NCBI GenBank assembly: GCA_021774445.1
Contig: JAJFJA010000057.1
Coordinates: 62,001 to 126,000, forward strand
Length of the DNA stretch: 64,000 bases
Direction of reading: 5' to 3'
From: Alphaproteobacteria bacterium
GTDB lineage: Bacteria > Pseudomonadota > Alphaproteobacteria > UBA6615
Below the pieces are notes generated by a model. The model did no database searches. It was not told the origin of the DNA and saw only the letters and a list, made by a program, of their open reading frames with translations. The position numbers and the translations under genes were made by a program. Shown here piece by piece: positions 25,907 to 35,691 of the stretch (positions are counted from its first letter, which is position 1; every line of letters begins with the position of its first letter).

Positions 25907-26848
25907 ATGACTATTCGACGCGTCACCGTCTTTGGCGGTTCCGGTTTTCTCGGTCGCTACATTGTTGAGCGCTTGGCCGACGAGGGGGTCGTCGTCACGG
26001 TGGCCGTGCGCGACCCGGAGCGCGCCAAATTTCTCATGCCCCTGGGCAATGTTGGCCAAATCGTGCCGGTTGCCGCCAGCGTGACCCATCAGGCTTCCGT
26101 TGACGCCACCGTGGCCGGCGCCGACGCGGTGATCAACTTGGTCGGTATTCTCCATCAACGCGGCCGCCGCAGCTTCAAGGCGATCCATGCTGACGGTGCG
26201 GCCCGCGTCGCCCGGGCGGCGGCGGCGGCCGGGGCGCGGCATATGGTCCACCTGTCCGCGCTCGGCGCCGACCCCCGTGCGCCATCCGAATATGCCCGCT
26301 CCAAGGCCGCCGGCGAGGCCGCGGTTCGGGAGGCCTTTCCGACCGCGACCATCCTGCGCCCCTCGATCATTTTCGGCCCCGAGGATGGCTTCTTCAACTT
26401 GTTCGCCGGCCTCGCCCGGATTTCGCCTGTCTTGCCGCTCTATGGCGGCGGACATACGCGTTTTCAGCCGGTCTATGTTGGCGATGTCGCTGACGCCGTC
26501 ATGCACCTGCCCAGCCCGGGGGGCGCCACCTATGAGCTCGGCGGCCCACAGGTCTACAGTTTTGCCGAGTTGTTGCGTCTCATGCTGCGTCACATCGACC
26601 GCCGCCGGATCCTACTTCCCTTGCCCTACTCGGTTGGCGCCATGCAGGCCTTTTTCTTCGAGTTCTTGCCCAATCCTCCCCTGACCCGCGATCAGCTCCG
26701 CCAGCTTCGGACCGACAATGTCGTGTCGCCGGAGGCCCTGTCCTTTGCGGATCTCGGCATTGCGCCCACGGCATTGGATGTCGTGCTGCCCACCTACTTG
26801 AAACGGTATCGCCGCGGCGGCCGTCTCGGCCGCATGAGCGTCGCCTGA
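25907..26848 (+). CDS. NAD(P)-binding protein, complex I NDUFA9 subunit family
   Basis: From the ATG at 25907 it has 313 residues. The Rossmann motif VTVFGGSGFLGRYIVERLA is followed by ADAVINLVGILHQRG and MVHLSALGADPRAPSEYARSKA, where the YxxxK pair of extended SDRs is present. Bacterial members of the NDUFA9-like family match this pattern, and some are thought to stabilise respiratory complex I. It is convergent with uppP (17 bp between stops). Whether it is a complex I subunit here or a free epimerase-like enzyme is not settled by sequence. Confidence 0.85.
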   Translation: MTIRRVTVFGGSGFLGRYIVERLADEGVVVTVAVRDPERAKFLMPLGNVGQIVPVAASVTHQASVDATVAGADAVINLVGILHQRGRRSFKAIHADGAARVARAAAAAGARHMVHLSALGADPRAPSEYARSKAAGEAAVREAFPTATILRPSIIFGPEDGFFNLFAGLARISPVLPLYGGGHTRFQPVYVGDVADAVMHLPSPGGATYELGGPQVYSFAELLRLMLRHIDRRRILLPLPYSVGAMQAFFFEFLPNPPLTRDQLRQLRTDNVVSPEALSFADLGIAPTALDVVLPTYLKRYRRGGRLGRMSVA

Positions 26849-26864
26849 GGCGCGGCCTGAGCCG

Positions 26865-27662
26865 CTAAGTCGCGTACACCCAGTAGAACAGCACCGCCCC
26901 CAACAGGAGCCGATAGACCACGAAGGGCGTAAAGCCGACCCTCTGCACCCACTGCATCAGCAGCGCGATGGCCCCCAGTGCCGCGCCGAAGGACAGCGCC
27001 ACCGCCAGCAGCACATCGCGCCCGACGGTCGCGCTGCCGGCTTCATAGAGATCCAGTCCCAACAACAGCCCGGCACCGGCAATGATCGGGATCGACATCA
27101 GCAGCGAGTAGCGCGCGGCGTCCGTCCGCTCATAGCCCAGCAGCCGCGCCGCGGTCATGGTAATGCCGGACCGGCTCGTGCCGGGCACCAGCGAGAGCAC
27201 TTGCGCCAAGCCCAGCAACAAGGCGTGGGCAAGACCCACATGGGTGATCCGCCGAATCGTCATGCCGATCTTGTCGGCGACATAAAGTAGCAGCCCGAAC
27301 ACCACGGTCGTCCAGGCGATCACCGCCGGGGTTCGCAGTGAACTCTCGATGAAGTCCTTTGCCAGGAATCCGGCCACCGCAGCCGGAATGCTGGCCACGA
27401 TCAACGTCCCGGCCAGCCGCGCTTCAGGCGTGATACGGCCCTTGGTCAGTTGCGCCACCCCGAGCAGCATGGCCAGTAGATCGCGCCAGAAATAGGCCAC
27501 GACCGCTCCCAGCGTGCCCACATGGACCGCCACGTCGAGTAACAGGCCCTGGTCCCGCCCGGAAACCTCGGCCACCAAAATGAGGTGCCCGGATGAACTG
27601 ATCGGCAGGAATTCCGTGATCCCTTGCACCAGGGCCAGGATGACGATGAGAAAAAACGGCAC
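26865..27662 (-). CDS. uppP: Undecaprenyl-diphosphatase
   Basis: This 265-residue integral membrane protein carries the BacA/UppP hallmarks LALVQGITEFLPISSSGHLI at its N-terminus and LVPGTSRSGITMTAARLLG in the middle, which hold the catalytic Glu, His and Arg. Seven or eight hydrophobic helices are visible. It dephosphorylates undecaprenyl pyrophosphate to recycle the lipid carrier for peptidoglycan and O-antigen synthesis; overexpression gives bacitracin resistance. No obvious ribosome site lies directly upstream. Confidence 0.95.
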   Translation of the reverse strand: MPFFLIVILALVQGITEFLPISSSGHLILVAEVSGRDQGLLLDVAVHVGTLGAVVAYFWRDLLAMLLGVAQLTKGRITPEARLAGTLIVASIPAAVAGFLAKDFIESSLRTPAVIAWTTVVFGLLLYVADKIGMTIRRITHVGLAHALLLGLAQVLSLVPGTSRSGITMTAARLLGYERTDAARYSLLMSIPIIAGAGLLLGLDLYEAGSATVGRDVLLAVALSFGAALGAIALLMQWVQRVGFTPFVVYRLLLGAVLFYWVYAT

Positions 27663-28059
27663 CGCGCGCGGATCCTGGGTGGGGGAATGTCGGCAGGCTT
27701 ATAACATTCGCGACCCGACGCTCCACATAAAGAATTAATATCGATATGGGACAATTTCCCAGCATTGAGCTCAGGTCGGTTCCTGATCACCGGTCCTAGA
27801 GCGGCTCGCATCAATATATAGGTCAGTAATTATGACGCAATAATGTGTTTTCACTCGCACTGGCAGGTTCGCTGCGGTATAATGGTCAGGTGCTCGCGGG
27901 GGAGTGCTCACAAAGCACCGCGAATGCCAAGTGCGACGGTCGGCTAAGCGCGCCGGCAGGGGCCTGACATTGCCGCCCCGGCCACCGCGCGCTCAACCGG
28001 TCTCCGACTGGCGAAACGAACAAATGCCCCGTGGAAAGATGCACCCGGGTGGAAAGTGA
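27663..28059. other. AT-richer intergenic region between uppP and gltD
   Basis: This 397 bp divergent gap is lower in GC than its surroundings, especially 27700-27885. It holds a sigma-54-like promoter and a perfect TATAAT at 27878-27883 (entry below). A possible leader hairpin pairs GGTGC (27889-27893) with GCACC (27915-27919). An alternative pairing of TCGCGG (27894-27899) with CCGCGA (27918-27923) would exclude it, so switching is conceivable. No ORF of note is visible. Confidence 0.4.
27861..27876 (+). promoter_or_regulatory. Candidate sigma-54 (-24/-12) promoter of gltDB
   Basis: TGGCAGGTTCGCTGCG has the invariant GG and GC dinucleotides with the required 10 bp between them and matches TGGCACG-N4-TTGCW except at three positions. 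A perfect sigma-70 -10 box TATAAT follows at 27878-27883, but with a poor -35. Nitrogen-regulated sigma-54 control of glutamate synthase would fit. The leader to the gltD start would be about 175 nt. Confidence 0.45.
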
Positions 28060-29502
28060 ATGTCCGATAGCATGCTTAAATTCGTCACTGTTGCCCGCGA
28101 TATGCCCGACAAGGCCGCCGCGGTCGAACGTCGCGGCACCTGGGACGAGATCTACGCGCGCTTCGCGCCGACCAAGGCGGCCGAGCAGGCCGCCCGCTGC
28201 TCGCAATGCGGCGTGCCTTTTTGTCAGGTTCATTGCCCGCTGCACAACAACATCCCCGATTGGCTGATGCTGACCGCCGCCGGTCGCCTTGAAGAGGCTT
28301 ATGAGCTTGCCGCGGCCACCAATACATTGCCGGAAATCTGCGGTCGCATTTGCCCGCAGGACCGTTTGTGCGAAGGCAATTGCGTCATCGAATCGGCCGG
28401 TCATGAGACCGTTACGATCGGTTCGGTCGAGACCTATATCGTCGAGACCGCCTTTGAGAATGGCTGGATCAAGCCGGTCGTGCCGGCCCGCGAACGGCCC
28501 GAGTCCGTCGGCATCATCGGCGCCGGACCGGCCGGCTTTGCGGCTGCCGATGCGTTGCGCCGGCGCGGCTATCAGGTCCATATTTACGACCGCTACGACC
28601 GTGCCGGCGGTTTGCTGATTTACGGCATCCCCAGTTTCAAGCTCGAGAAGGAGATCGTGCTGCGGCGCTGGCGGCTGCTCGAAGCGGGTGGCGTTCAGTT
28701 CCACATGAATTTTGAGGTTGGCCGCGATGCATCGCTGGCCGACCTTCGAGCCCGTCATGACGCGGTACTGGTCGCCGCGGGTGTCTACAAGGCCCGCGAT
28801 ATGGCCGCCCCGGGCTCGGGCCTAGGCAACATCATGGCGGCCATGCGCTATCTGACCGCGTCCAACCGCAAGGGTCTCGGCGACGCGGTTGCGGATTTTG
28901 ACGATGGCACGCTCGATGCTGCCGGCCGCAATGTCGTCGTCATCGGCGGTGGCGACACGGCGATGGATTGCGTCCGCACCGCCGTACGGCAGGGCGCGAA
29001 ATCGGTCAAATGCCTTTATCGTCGCGACCGCAACAACATGCCCGGCTCCCAACGTGAGGTGACCAATGCCGAGGAGGAGGGCGTCGAATTCATCTGGCGC
29101 TCCGCCCCCGAGGCCTTTCTTGGCGAAACCACGGTCGCCGCGGTCCGGGCCCAGCGGATGCGCCTTGGCCCCCCCGACGCCTCCGGGCGTCAGACGCCGG
29201 AGCCGATTGAGGATTCCAGCTTTACCATCGATTCCGAATTGGTGATCAAGGCGTTGGGCTTCGATCCCGACGATATCCCCACGCTGTTTGGCGAGCCGGC
29301 GCTGAAAGTCACGCGCTGGGGCACGATCCAGGCTGAACTGGGCACTGGCCGTACGAATTTGCCGGGCGTTTTCGCCGCCGGTGACATCGTCCGCGGCGCC
29401 AGCCTGGTGGTCTGGGCGATCCGCGATGGCCGCGACTGCGCCGCCGCTATTCATCGGTACATCTCGGCCAAAGCAACGGCTGAACTGCGCGAGGCATCAT
29501 GA
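28060..29502 (+). CDS. gltD: Glutamate synthase (NADPH) small subunit
   Basis: This 480-residue iron-sulfur flavoprotein starts at 28060 after GGAAAG. The N-terminal Cys clusters CSQCGVPFCQVHC and CGRICPQDRLCEGNC ligate two [4Fe-4S] clusters. GIIGAGPAGFAAADAL is the FAD motif and VVVIGGGDTAMDCVRT the NADPH motif; GVFAAGDIVRGASLVVWAI closes the FAD site. It takes electrons from NADPH to the large subunit for the GOGAT reaction. The order gltD then gltB, with ATGA overlap, differs from gltBD of E. coli. Confidence 0.97.
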   Translation: MSDSMLKFVTVARDMPDKAAAVERRGTWDEIYARFAPTKAAEQAARCSQCGVPFCQVHCPLHNNIPDWLMLTAAGRLEEAYELAAATNTLPEICGRICPQDRLCEGNCVIESAGHETVTIGSVETYIVETAFENGWIKPVVPARERPESVGIIGAGPAGFAAADALRRRGYQVHIYDRYDRAGGLLIYGIPSFKLEKEIVLRRWRLLEAGGVQFHMNFEVGRDASLADLRARHDAVLVAAGVYKARDMAAPGSGLGNIMAAMRYLTASNRKGLGDAVADFDDGTLDAAGRNVVVIGGGDTAMDCVRTAVRQGAKSVKCLYRRDRNNMPGSQREVTNAEEEGVEFIWRSAPEAFLGETTVAAVRAQRMRLGPPDASGRQTPEPIEDSSFTIDSELVIKALGFDPDDIPTLFGEPALKVTRWGTIQAELGTGRTNLPGVFAAGDIVRGASLVVWAIRDGRDCAAAIHRYISAKATAELREAS

Positions 29503-32500
29503 CCCAGGACAACGGCCAGCGTTTCGTCGAGTCGTGGCGCCGCGAGGCGGCCCACCTCGCGGCCAACGGCGCTTATCATCCATCATGGGAGCATGGCTCC
29601 TGCGGCGTCGGCATGATCGCCGCCATTGACGGCGAGCCGCGGCGCGATGTCGTTCTGGCCGCCGTCGGGGCGCTCGGCGCCCTGTGGCACCGCGGTGCCG
29701 TCGATGCCGATGGCAAGACCGGCGACGGTGCCGGCATTCATCTGCAGATCGCCCAGGATTTCTTCAAGGAGCACATCCGCGCTACTGGCCACGAACCCAA
29801 GGAGAGCCGTCTCGCCATCGGCATGGTGTTCCTGCCGCGTACCGACTACGAGGCCCAGGAGCGTTGCCGCACCATCGTCGAATCCGAGATTTTGCAGTTC
29901 GGCCACACCCTTTATGGCTGGCGCCAGGTGCCGGTGAACACCGCGGTGATCGGCGAGAAGGCCAACGCCACCCGGCCTGAGATCGAGCAGGTCATGATTT
30001 CCAATGACCGTCACGTTCCCGATCCCCGTTTCGAACTCGACCTCTATGTCATCCGCCGCCGCATCGAAAAGCGCATCGATGCGGAGGGGATCAAGGATTT
30101 CTACATTTGCTCATTGAGCTGCCGGTCGGTCATTTACAAAGGCCTGTTCCTGGCCGAACAGCTGACCGCTTTTTTCCCCGACCTGCTCGATGATCGCTTC
30201 GTCTCCAATTTCGCCATCTATCATCAGCGTTATTCCACCAATACGTTCCCCAGTTGGTCGCTGGCCCAGCCTTTTCGGGTCATCGCCCATAATGGCGAGA
30301 TCAACACCCTGCGCGGCAACCTCAATTGGATGACCGCCCATGAGCCGCGCATGGCGTCGGACAGCCTCGGTGATCAGATCGGCGATGTGCTGCCCGTCAT
30401 TCCACCGGGCAGCTCCGACAGCGCCGCCCTTGACGCCGCCTTTGAGCTGATGGCCCGCGCCAGCGCCCGCGAGTTACCCATGGTAAAGGCATTGTTGATC
30501 CCGCACGCTTGGGAGGGCAACGACGTCATGTCGTCCTCCCAACGGGCGATGTTCAACTATTGCAGCGCCGTCATGGAGTCCTGGGACGGCCCTGCCGCGA
30601 TCTGCGGCTTCGGCGGCCGCTGGGCCATCGCCGGCATGGATCGCAACGGCCTTCGCCCGCTGCGCTACACGGTCACCCGCGACGGTCTGCTTATCGTCGG
30701 CTCGGAGACTGGCATGGTCCGCCTCGAGGACGATGACGTGGTCGAGAAGGGGCGCGTCGGCCCTGGTGAGACCATTGCCGTCGACCTCAAGCAAGGCCGC
30801 CTTTATCGCTACAACGAGCTGCACGACAAGCTCGCCGCCTTGCATCCGTTCGAGGACTGGACCCGCAATATCCGCCGGCTCGACAGTTTGATCGTGCCCG
30901 ACTATCCCGAGAAGGTCGAGTTCGACCGGCCCGAGTTGCGCCGCCGCCAGTTGCTCTATGGCTGGTCTATCGAGGAGCTGGAGCTGATCCTCCATCCCAT
31001 GGTGGCCGATGCCAAAGAAGCCACCGGCTCCATGGGCGATGACGCGCCTATGGCCGTGCTCTCCGACAAATATCGCGGCCTCCATCATTTCTTCCGGCAG
31101 AATTTCAGCCAGGTCACCAACCCGCCGATCGACAGCCTGCGCGAGTCGTCGGTCATGTCGCTGACCACCCGCCTTGGCAACCTGGGCAATGTGCTGGACG
31201 AAGACGCCAGCCAGTGCAAGGTGCTGCAACTCGACACGCCGGTCCTTACCAATGTCGAATTCCAGACCATGTGCGCGGCGATGGGGGAGAGTACCGCCGA
31301 GGTCGACTGCACGTTCGACCCCGGCGCTGGCGAGAACGGCCTCCGCGAAGCTCTGGAGAGAATCAGCGCTCACGCCGAGGACGCCGTGCGCGGCGGCGCC
31401 GTCCATCTCACCTTGTCCGACCTTGCCGTCGGTCCGGACCGCGCGCCGGTACCGATGATCCTGGCCACCGCCGGTGTCCACACCCATTTGGTGCGGCAAT
31501 CTCTGCGCACCTTCACGTCGATCAATGTCCGCGCCGGCGAGTGTCTCGACGTGCATTATTTCGCGGTTTTGATCGGCGTCGGCGCCACCACGGTCAACGC
31601 CTATCTGGCCCAGGAGGCCATTGCCGACCGCCATGCCCGCGGTCTCTTCGGCGATTTGTCCCTCAACGAATGTTTGCAGCGATACAAGAGCGCGATCAGC
31701 GCCGGGTTGCTTAAGATCATGTCGAAGATGGGTATCTCGGTCGTCAGCTCATATCGCGGCGGCTATAATTTCGAAGCCATCGGTCTCAGCCGCTCTCTGG
31801 TCAGCGAATATTTTCCCGGCATGAGCAGCCGCATTTCCGGCATTGGCCTCCCTGGCATCCAACTCAAGGCGCAGCAGATGCACACCCGCGCCTTCGACGA
31901 AACCGTCGCCACCCTGCCCGTCGGCGGCCTTTATCGCTATCGCCGCAGCGGCGAGACGCACGCCTTCAATGCCGGCATGATCCATGCCCTGCAGCATGCC
32001 TGCGCGACCGATAGTTATGGCGCCTACAAGCGCTATCTCGACGAGGTTGCCAAGCAGCCGCCGGTCAATTTGCGCGACCTGTTGGATTTCCGTCCCGGCC
32101 GCCGGCCGATCTCGGCCGACGAGGTGGAATCGATCACCGAGATCCGCAAGCGCCTGGTCTCCCCTGGTATTTCCCTCGGCGCCCTCAGCAAGGAGGCGCA
32201 CGAGACCCTGTCCATCGCCATGAACCGGATCGGCGCCAAATCCGACTCTGGCGAAGGCGGCGAGGATCCGGCCCGCTATAAGCCCAAGCCCAATGGCGAC
32301 AATCCGGCCAGTGCCATCAAGCAAATTGCCTCCGGCCGTTTCGGCGTTACCGCGGAATATCTCAACAATTGCCGCGAGATCGAAATCAAGGTGGCCCAAG
32401 GCGCCAAGCCCGGCGAGGGCGGTCAGCTCCCGGGCTTCAAGGTTTCGTCGATGATTGCCAGGCTGCGCCATTCCACCGAGGGCGTCACCCTGATCAGCCC

Positions 32501-34043
32501 GCCGCCCCACCACGATATTTATTCCATCGAGGACCTGGCCCAGCTTATCTACGATCTCAAGCAGATCAATCCGGAAGCCAAGGTCTGCGTCAAGCTCGTG
32601 GCCCGCTCCGGCATCGGCACGATCGCCGCCGGCGTCGCCAAGGCCCACGCCGACGTCATCCTGGTCTCCGGCCATGGCGGTGGCACCGGCGCCTCGCCGC
32701 AGTCTTCCATCCGTTATGCCGGCCTGCCTTGGGAGATGGGCGTCAGCGAGGTTCATCAGCTGCTCACCCTGAACCGCCTGCGTCATCGCATTCGCCTGCG
32801 TACCGACGGCGGTATCAAGACCGGCCGCGATGTCGTCATCGCCGCCATGCTCGGCGCCGAGGAGTTTGGCATCGGCACCACCAGCCTGATCGCCATGGGC
32901 TGCATCATGGTGCGGCAGTGCCACTCCAACACCTGCCCCGTCGGTGTCTGCACTCAGGACGAGCGCTTGCGCGAGAAATTCGCCGGCACGCCGGAAAAAG
33001 TCGTCAGCCTCTTCACCTTTATCGCCGAAGAGATCCGCGACCTATTGGCCTCCTTGGGCTTCCGCACCATCGACGAGTTGATTGGCCGTTCCGACCTGCT
33101 CCAGCAGGTCAGCCGCGGCAACCCCCATCTCGACGACCTCGACCTCAATCCGATTTTGGTGCGCGCCGACGCCGGCGATTATGTCGCCCGCTGCACCGTC
33201 GCCCGCAACGAGGTCCCGGAAACCCTCGACGCCCAGATGATCATCGATGCCGAGGCTTTGTTCCGCGACGGCGAGAAGATGCAGCTCGCTTATGGCATCC
33301 GCAACACCCATCGCGCCATCGGCGCCAAGATCAGTTCCAAGATCACCCGCCAATTCGGCATGACCGGCTTGGCCCCCGGCCACATCACCGTGCGCTTGCG
33401 CGGTTCCGCCGGCCAATCCCTGGGCGCTTGGGCGGTCCAGGGCCTGAAGATCGAGGTTTTGGGCGACGCCAACGACTACACCGGCAAGGGCCTGTCCGGT
33501 GGCACCATTGTGCTCCGCCCCCCGGCCTCCAGTCGTCTGGTGACGAATGAGAACACGATCGTTGGCAATGTCGTGCTCTATGGCGCCACGGCCGGGTCGT
33601 TCTACGCCGCCGGTTTGGCGGGCGACCGGTTCTGCGTGCGCAACTCCGGGGCCACCGCGGTCGTCGAAGGCTGCGGCTCAAATGGTTGTGAGTACATGAC
33701 CGGTGGGACGGCCGTGATCCTCGGTCGCGTCGGCGATAATTTCGGCGCCGGCATGACCGGCGGTATGGCGTTTGTCTATGATCCCGATGGCACCTTCGAG
33801 CCGCGGGTCAATCCGGACGTCGTGACCTGGCAGCGGCTTGCCTCCCAGCATTGGGAGGGTCTGCTGCGCGACCTCATCGAAAAACATGCCGCCGAGACCC
33901 ACTCCGCTTTTGCCGGCCGCATTATCGGTGCCTGGGACCGCCATGCCGGCCACTTCTGGCAAGTCGTGCCCAAGGATATGCTGCGCCGGTTGCCCCATCC
34001 GCTCAGCGATGACCAGGCCGCGGTAGTCGGGGTCGCCGAGTAG
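29499..34043 (+). CDS. gltB: Glutamate synthase (NADPH) large subunit
   Basis: This 1514-residue protein carries all GltB domains. The class II amidotransferase begins at the Cys in EHGSCGVGM (about residue 35; the preceding residues are likely a cleaved propeptide). A central domain follows, then the FMN synthase domain with SGHGGGTGASPQSS and the [3Fe-4S] ligand region MVRQCHSNTCPVGVC. The C-terminal part is a right-handed beta-helix (GLSGGTIVLRPP, AGMTGGMAFVYD). It hydrolyses glutamine and adds the ammonia to 2-oxoglutarate, giving two glutamates. The ATG overlaps the gltD stop, so translation is coupled. Confidence 0.97.
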   Translation: MTQDNGQRFVESWRREAAHLAANGAYHPSWEHGSCGVGMIAAIDGEPRRDVVLAAVGALGALWHRGAVDADGKTGDGAGIHLQIAQDFFKEHIRATGHEPKESRLAIGMVFLPRTDYEAQERCRTIVESEILQFGHTLYGWRQVPVNTAVIGEKANATRPEIEQVMISNDRHVPDPRFELDLYVIRRRIEKRIDAEGIKDFYICSLSCRSVIYKGLFLAEQLTAFFPDLLDDRFVSNFAIYHQRYSTNTFPSWSLAQPFRVIAHNGEINTLRGNLNWMTAHEPRMASDSLGDQIGDVLPVIPPGSSDSAALDAAFELMARASARELPMVKALLIPHAWEGNDVMSSSQRAMFNYCSAVMESWDGPAAICGFGGRWAIAGMDRNGLRPLRYTVTRDGLLIVGSETGMVRLEDDDVVEKGRVGPGETIAVDLKQGRLYRYNELHDKLAALHPFEDWTRNIRRLDSLIVPDYPEKVEFDRPELRRRQLLYGWSIEELELILHPMVADAKEATGSMGDDAPMAVLSDKYRGLHHFFRQNFSQVTNPPIDSLRESSVMSLTTRLGNLGNVLDEDASQCKVLQLDTPVLTNVEFQTMCAAMGESTAEVDCTFDPGAGENGLREALERISAHAEDAVRGGAVHLTLSDLAVGPDRAPVPMILATAGVHTHLVRQSLRTFTSINVRAGECLDVHYFAVLIGVGATTVNAYLAQEAIADRHARGLFGDLSLNECLQRYKSAISAGLLKIMSKMGISVVSSYRGGYNFEAIGLSRSLVSEYFPGMSSRISGIGLPGIQLKAQQMHTRAFDETVATLPVGGLYRYRRSGETHAFNAGMIHALQHACATDSYGAYKRYLDEVAKQPPVNLRDLLDFRPGRRPISADEVESITEIRKRLVSPGISLGALSKEAHETLSIAMNRIGAKSDSGEGGEDPARYKPKPNGDNPASAIKQIASGRFGVTAEYLNNCREIEIKVAQGAKPGEGGQLPGFKVSSMIARLRHSTEGVTLISPPPHHDIYSIEDLAQLIYDLKQINPEAKVCVKLVARSGIGTIAAGVAKAHADVILVSGHGGGTGASPQSSIRYAGLPWEMGVSEVHQLLTLNRLRHRIRLRTDGGIKTGRDVVIAAMLGAEEFGIGTTSLIAMGCIMVRQCHSNTCPVGVCTQDERLREKFAGTPEKVVSLFTFIAEEIRDLLASLGFRTIDELIGRSDLLQQVSRGNPHLDDLDLNPILVRADAGDYVARCTVARNEVPETLDAQMIIDAEALFRDGEKMQLAYGIRNTHRAIGAKISSKITRQFGMTGLAPGHITVRLRGSAGQSLGAWAVQGLKIEVLGDANDYTGKGLSGGTIVLRPPASSRLVTNENTIVGNVVLYGATAGSFYAAGLAGDRFCVRNSGATAVVEGCGSNGCEYMTGGTAVILGRVGDNFGAGMTGGMAFVYDPDGTFEPRVNPDVVTWQRLASQHWEGLLRDLIEKHAAETHSAFAGRIIGAWDRHAGHFWQVVPKDMLRRLPHPLSDDQAAVVGVAE

Positions 34044-34093
34044 TCGTCCAACCTACTAGGCCGTCCGCGCCAGCTGGGGTAGTGTCGCCGCCC

Positions 34094-34762
34094 ATGCGCA
34101 CTCTCTATCATCTGTGGCTGTGTCCATACGCCCGCAAGGTTCGCATCGCGCTCAACGAAAAGAAGCTCGAATTCCAGCTTCAGCGTGAGCGCGTTTGGGA
34201 GCGGCGCGAGGCATTCCTCGCCCTCAATCCGGCCGGCGAAGTGCCGGTGTTGGTCGAGGAGGACGGCACCGTCATCGCGGACTCGACAGTGATCTGCGAG
34301 TATCTCGACGAGGCCTGGCCCGACAATCCGCTGCTCGCTAAGGATCCCTCCAGTCGCGCCGAGGCGCGCCGTCTGGCCGCGTGGTTCGATCTCAAATTTC
34401 AACTTGAGGTGACGCGCAACCTGGTCGACGAGAAAGTCACCAAGCGCATGCTCGGCCTCGGTCAGCCCAGTTCCGAGGCCATCCGGGCCGGGTTCGCCAA
34501 CCTGTCCCATCATCTCGACTACATCGATTACCTGATTGAACGCCGCAATTGGCTCGCTGGCGCTGATTTCTCTGTCGCCGATATTGCCGCCGCGGCGCAG
34601 CTTTCCTGCATCGACTATCTCGGCGACGTGCGCTGGGACGATCATCCGCCGGCCAAGCTCTGGTACGCCCGCATCAAGTCGCGCCCGAGCTTCCGCCCGC
34701 TGCTCGCCGACCACGTCCCCGGCGCCCCGCCCCCCAAGCACTACGCCGACCTCGATTTTTAG
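34094..34762 (+). CDS. Glutathione S-transferase family protein
   Basis: From the ATG at 34094 the protein has 222 residues. The thioredoxin-like N-terminal domain has LWLCPYARKVRIAL, with a CPYA motif at residues 10-13, then NPAGEVPVLVEEDGTVIADS, which carries the cis-Pro and the glutathione-binding Asp-Ser. The C-terminal helical domain includes WLAGADFSVADIAAAAQLS, the N-capping motif of the fold. The Cys in the active-site position suggests a beta- or omega-type enzyme with thiol-transfer chemistry. It lies 50 bp after gltB; no functional link is evident. Confidence 0.88.
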   Translation: MRTLYHLWLCPYARKVRIALNEKKLEFQLQRERVWERREAFLALNPAGEVPVLVEEDGTVIADSTVICEYLDEAWPDNPLLAKDPSSRAEARRLAAWFDLKFQLEVTRNLVDEKVTKRMLGLGQPSSEAIRAGFANLSHHLDYIDYLIERRNWLAGADFSVADIAAAAQLSCIDYLGDVRWDDHPPAKLWYARIKSRPSFRPLLADHVPGAPPPKHYADLDF

Positions 34763-34791
34763 CTGAGTCGCGTCGTTACCGCCCCGACGCT

Positions 34792-34803
34792 CTCGCGATG
34801 ACG
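34792..34803 (-). repeat. Partial dispersed-repeat arm
   Basis: CTCGCGATGACG is the exact reverse complement of the left arm CGTCATCGCGAG of the element at 18703-18796. It lies in the 64 bp gap between the convergent GST and TPR genes. Only this arm is recognisable, so it is at most a remnant. Confidence 0.3.
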
Positions 34804-34826
34804 ATGCTGAGCGAAAACTGACTCAA

Positions 34827-35639
34827 TCAGCGCAGCGTGACATCCAGCTTGGCGATATTGGCCCGCGCTAGATCGGCCGCCGGGGACTCCGGCGCCACCC
34901 GCAAAATGTGCAGCCAGTCCGCCCGCGCGCCGACTTCATCGCCGTCGAGGCGGCGCACCATGCCCCGCTCGACCAGGGCGTCCGGATTGTCCCCATCCAA
35001 GGTCAGCGCCCGCTCCAGATCGTCCCGGGCCAGATCCAGCGCGTCGACGAAGCGATAGGCGGCGGCCCGGAAGATCAGCGCATCGACGCGCGCTGGTGCC
35101 ACGGTGAGCGCATCGTTGAAATCGTCCAGGGCTTCCCAGAAATTGGCGGCGCTTGCCAACACTTCGCCGCGCGCGATCAGCAGGTCCACATTGCCCGGGT
35201 CCAGCGTTAAGGCGCTGGTCAGGGCCGCGTAGGCGCGCGCCGTCCGCCCGGCTTGCCACCAGGCCGTGCCGGCCTGCCCGACGACCGCCGCCCGTACTTG
35301 CGGCGCATAGCCGGTCATCTCGTCGGCCAGCGTCTCCAGTCTGCTCGCGGCCTCCTCGAGATGACCGAGTTCCGCCAGTGCCACCGCCGTACAGTGGCGC
35401 GCCGCTATGCCGCCCCCGGTATCGCGCCAATCGATGGCGGTCTCGAAGCCTTGTTCCGGGTCGCTGCGCACCCGTCGCAGACATTCTTCATAGGCTTGCG
35501 GCGCCGGCAGGTCGGTCAGCGCGACCGCGCCGACCTGTGCGTCAGCTTCCGTTGGCGCCGCCGCGATCGCCGCGCCGCTGAACGTCAGCAGGGCAAGTGC
35601 CCGGATCGCCGTGCGGCCCATTGCTTGTTGCCATTTCAT
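34827..35639 (-). CDS. Exported TPR-repeat protein
   Basis: From the ATG at 35639 (MKWQQAMGRTAIRALALL) the protein has 270 residues with a signal peptide cleaved near ADAQV. Several tetratricopeptide repeats follow: AWWQAGRTARAYAALTSALT, FWEALDDFNDALTVAPARVD, ALDLARDDLERALTLDGDNP and DEVGARADWLHILRVAPESP. Such proteins scaffold periplasmic complexes. The frame stays open upstream to 35963, but that part is basic, Pro-rich and overlaps the divergent epimerase gene, so it is not coding. Partners are unknown. Confidence 0.8.
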   Translation of the reverse strand: MKWQQAMGRTAIRALALLTFSGAAIAAAPTEADAQVGAVALTDLPAPQAYEECLRRVRSDPEQGFETAIDWRDTGGGIAARHCTAVALAELGHLEEAASRLETLADEMTGYAPQVRAAVVGQAGTAWWQAGRTARAYAALTSALTLDPGNVDLLIARGEVLASAANFWEALDDFNDALTVAPARVDALIFRAAAYRFVDALDLARDDLERALTLDGDNPDALVERGMVRRLDGDEVGARADWLHILRVAPESPAADLARANIAKLDVTLR

Positions 35640-35691
35640 CGCGCGGCTAGAGTTGCCTCCCCGATCGCCAAAACGCAAGTCCCGACGTCCC

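Noticed and set aside
31749..32924. Open frame of 391 codons on the minus strand inside gltB
   Set aside because: It is antisense to the conserved FMN domain of gltB and has typical shadow composition (Gly/Ala/Asp rich without motifs).
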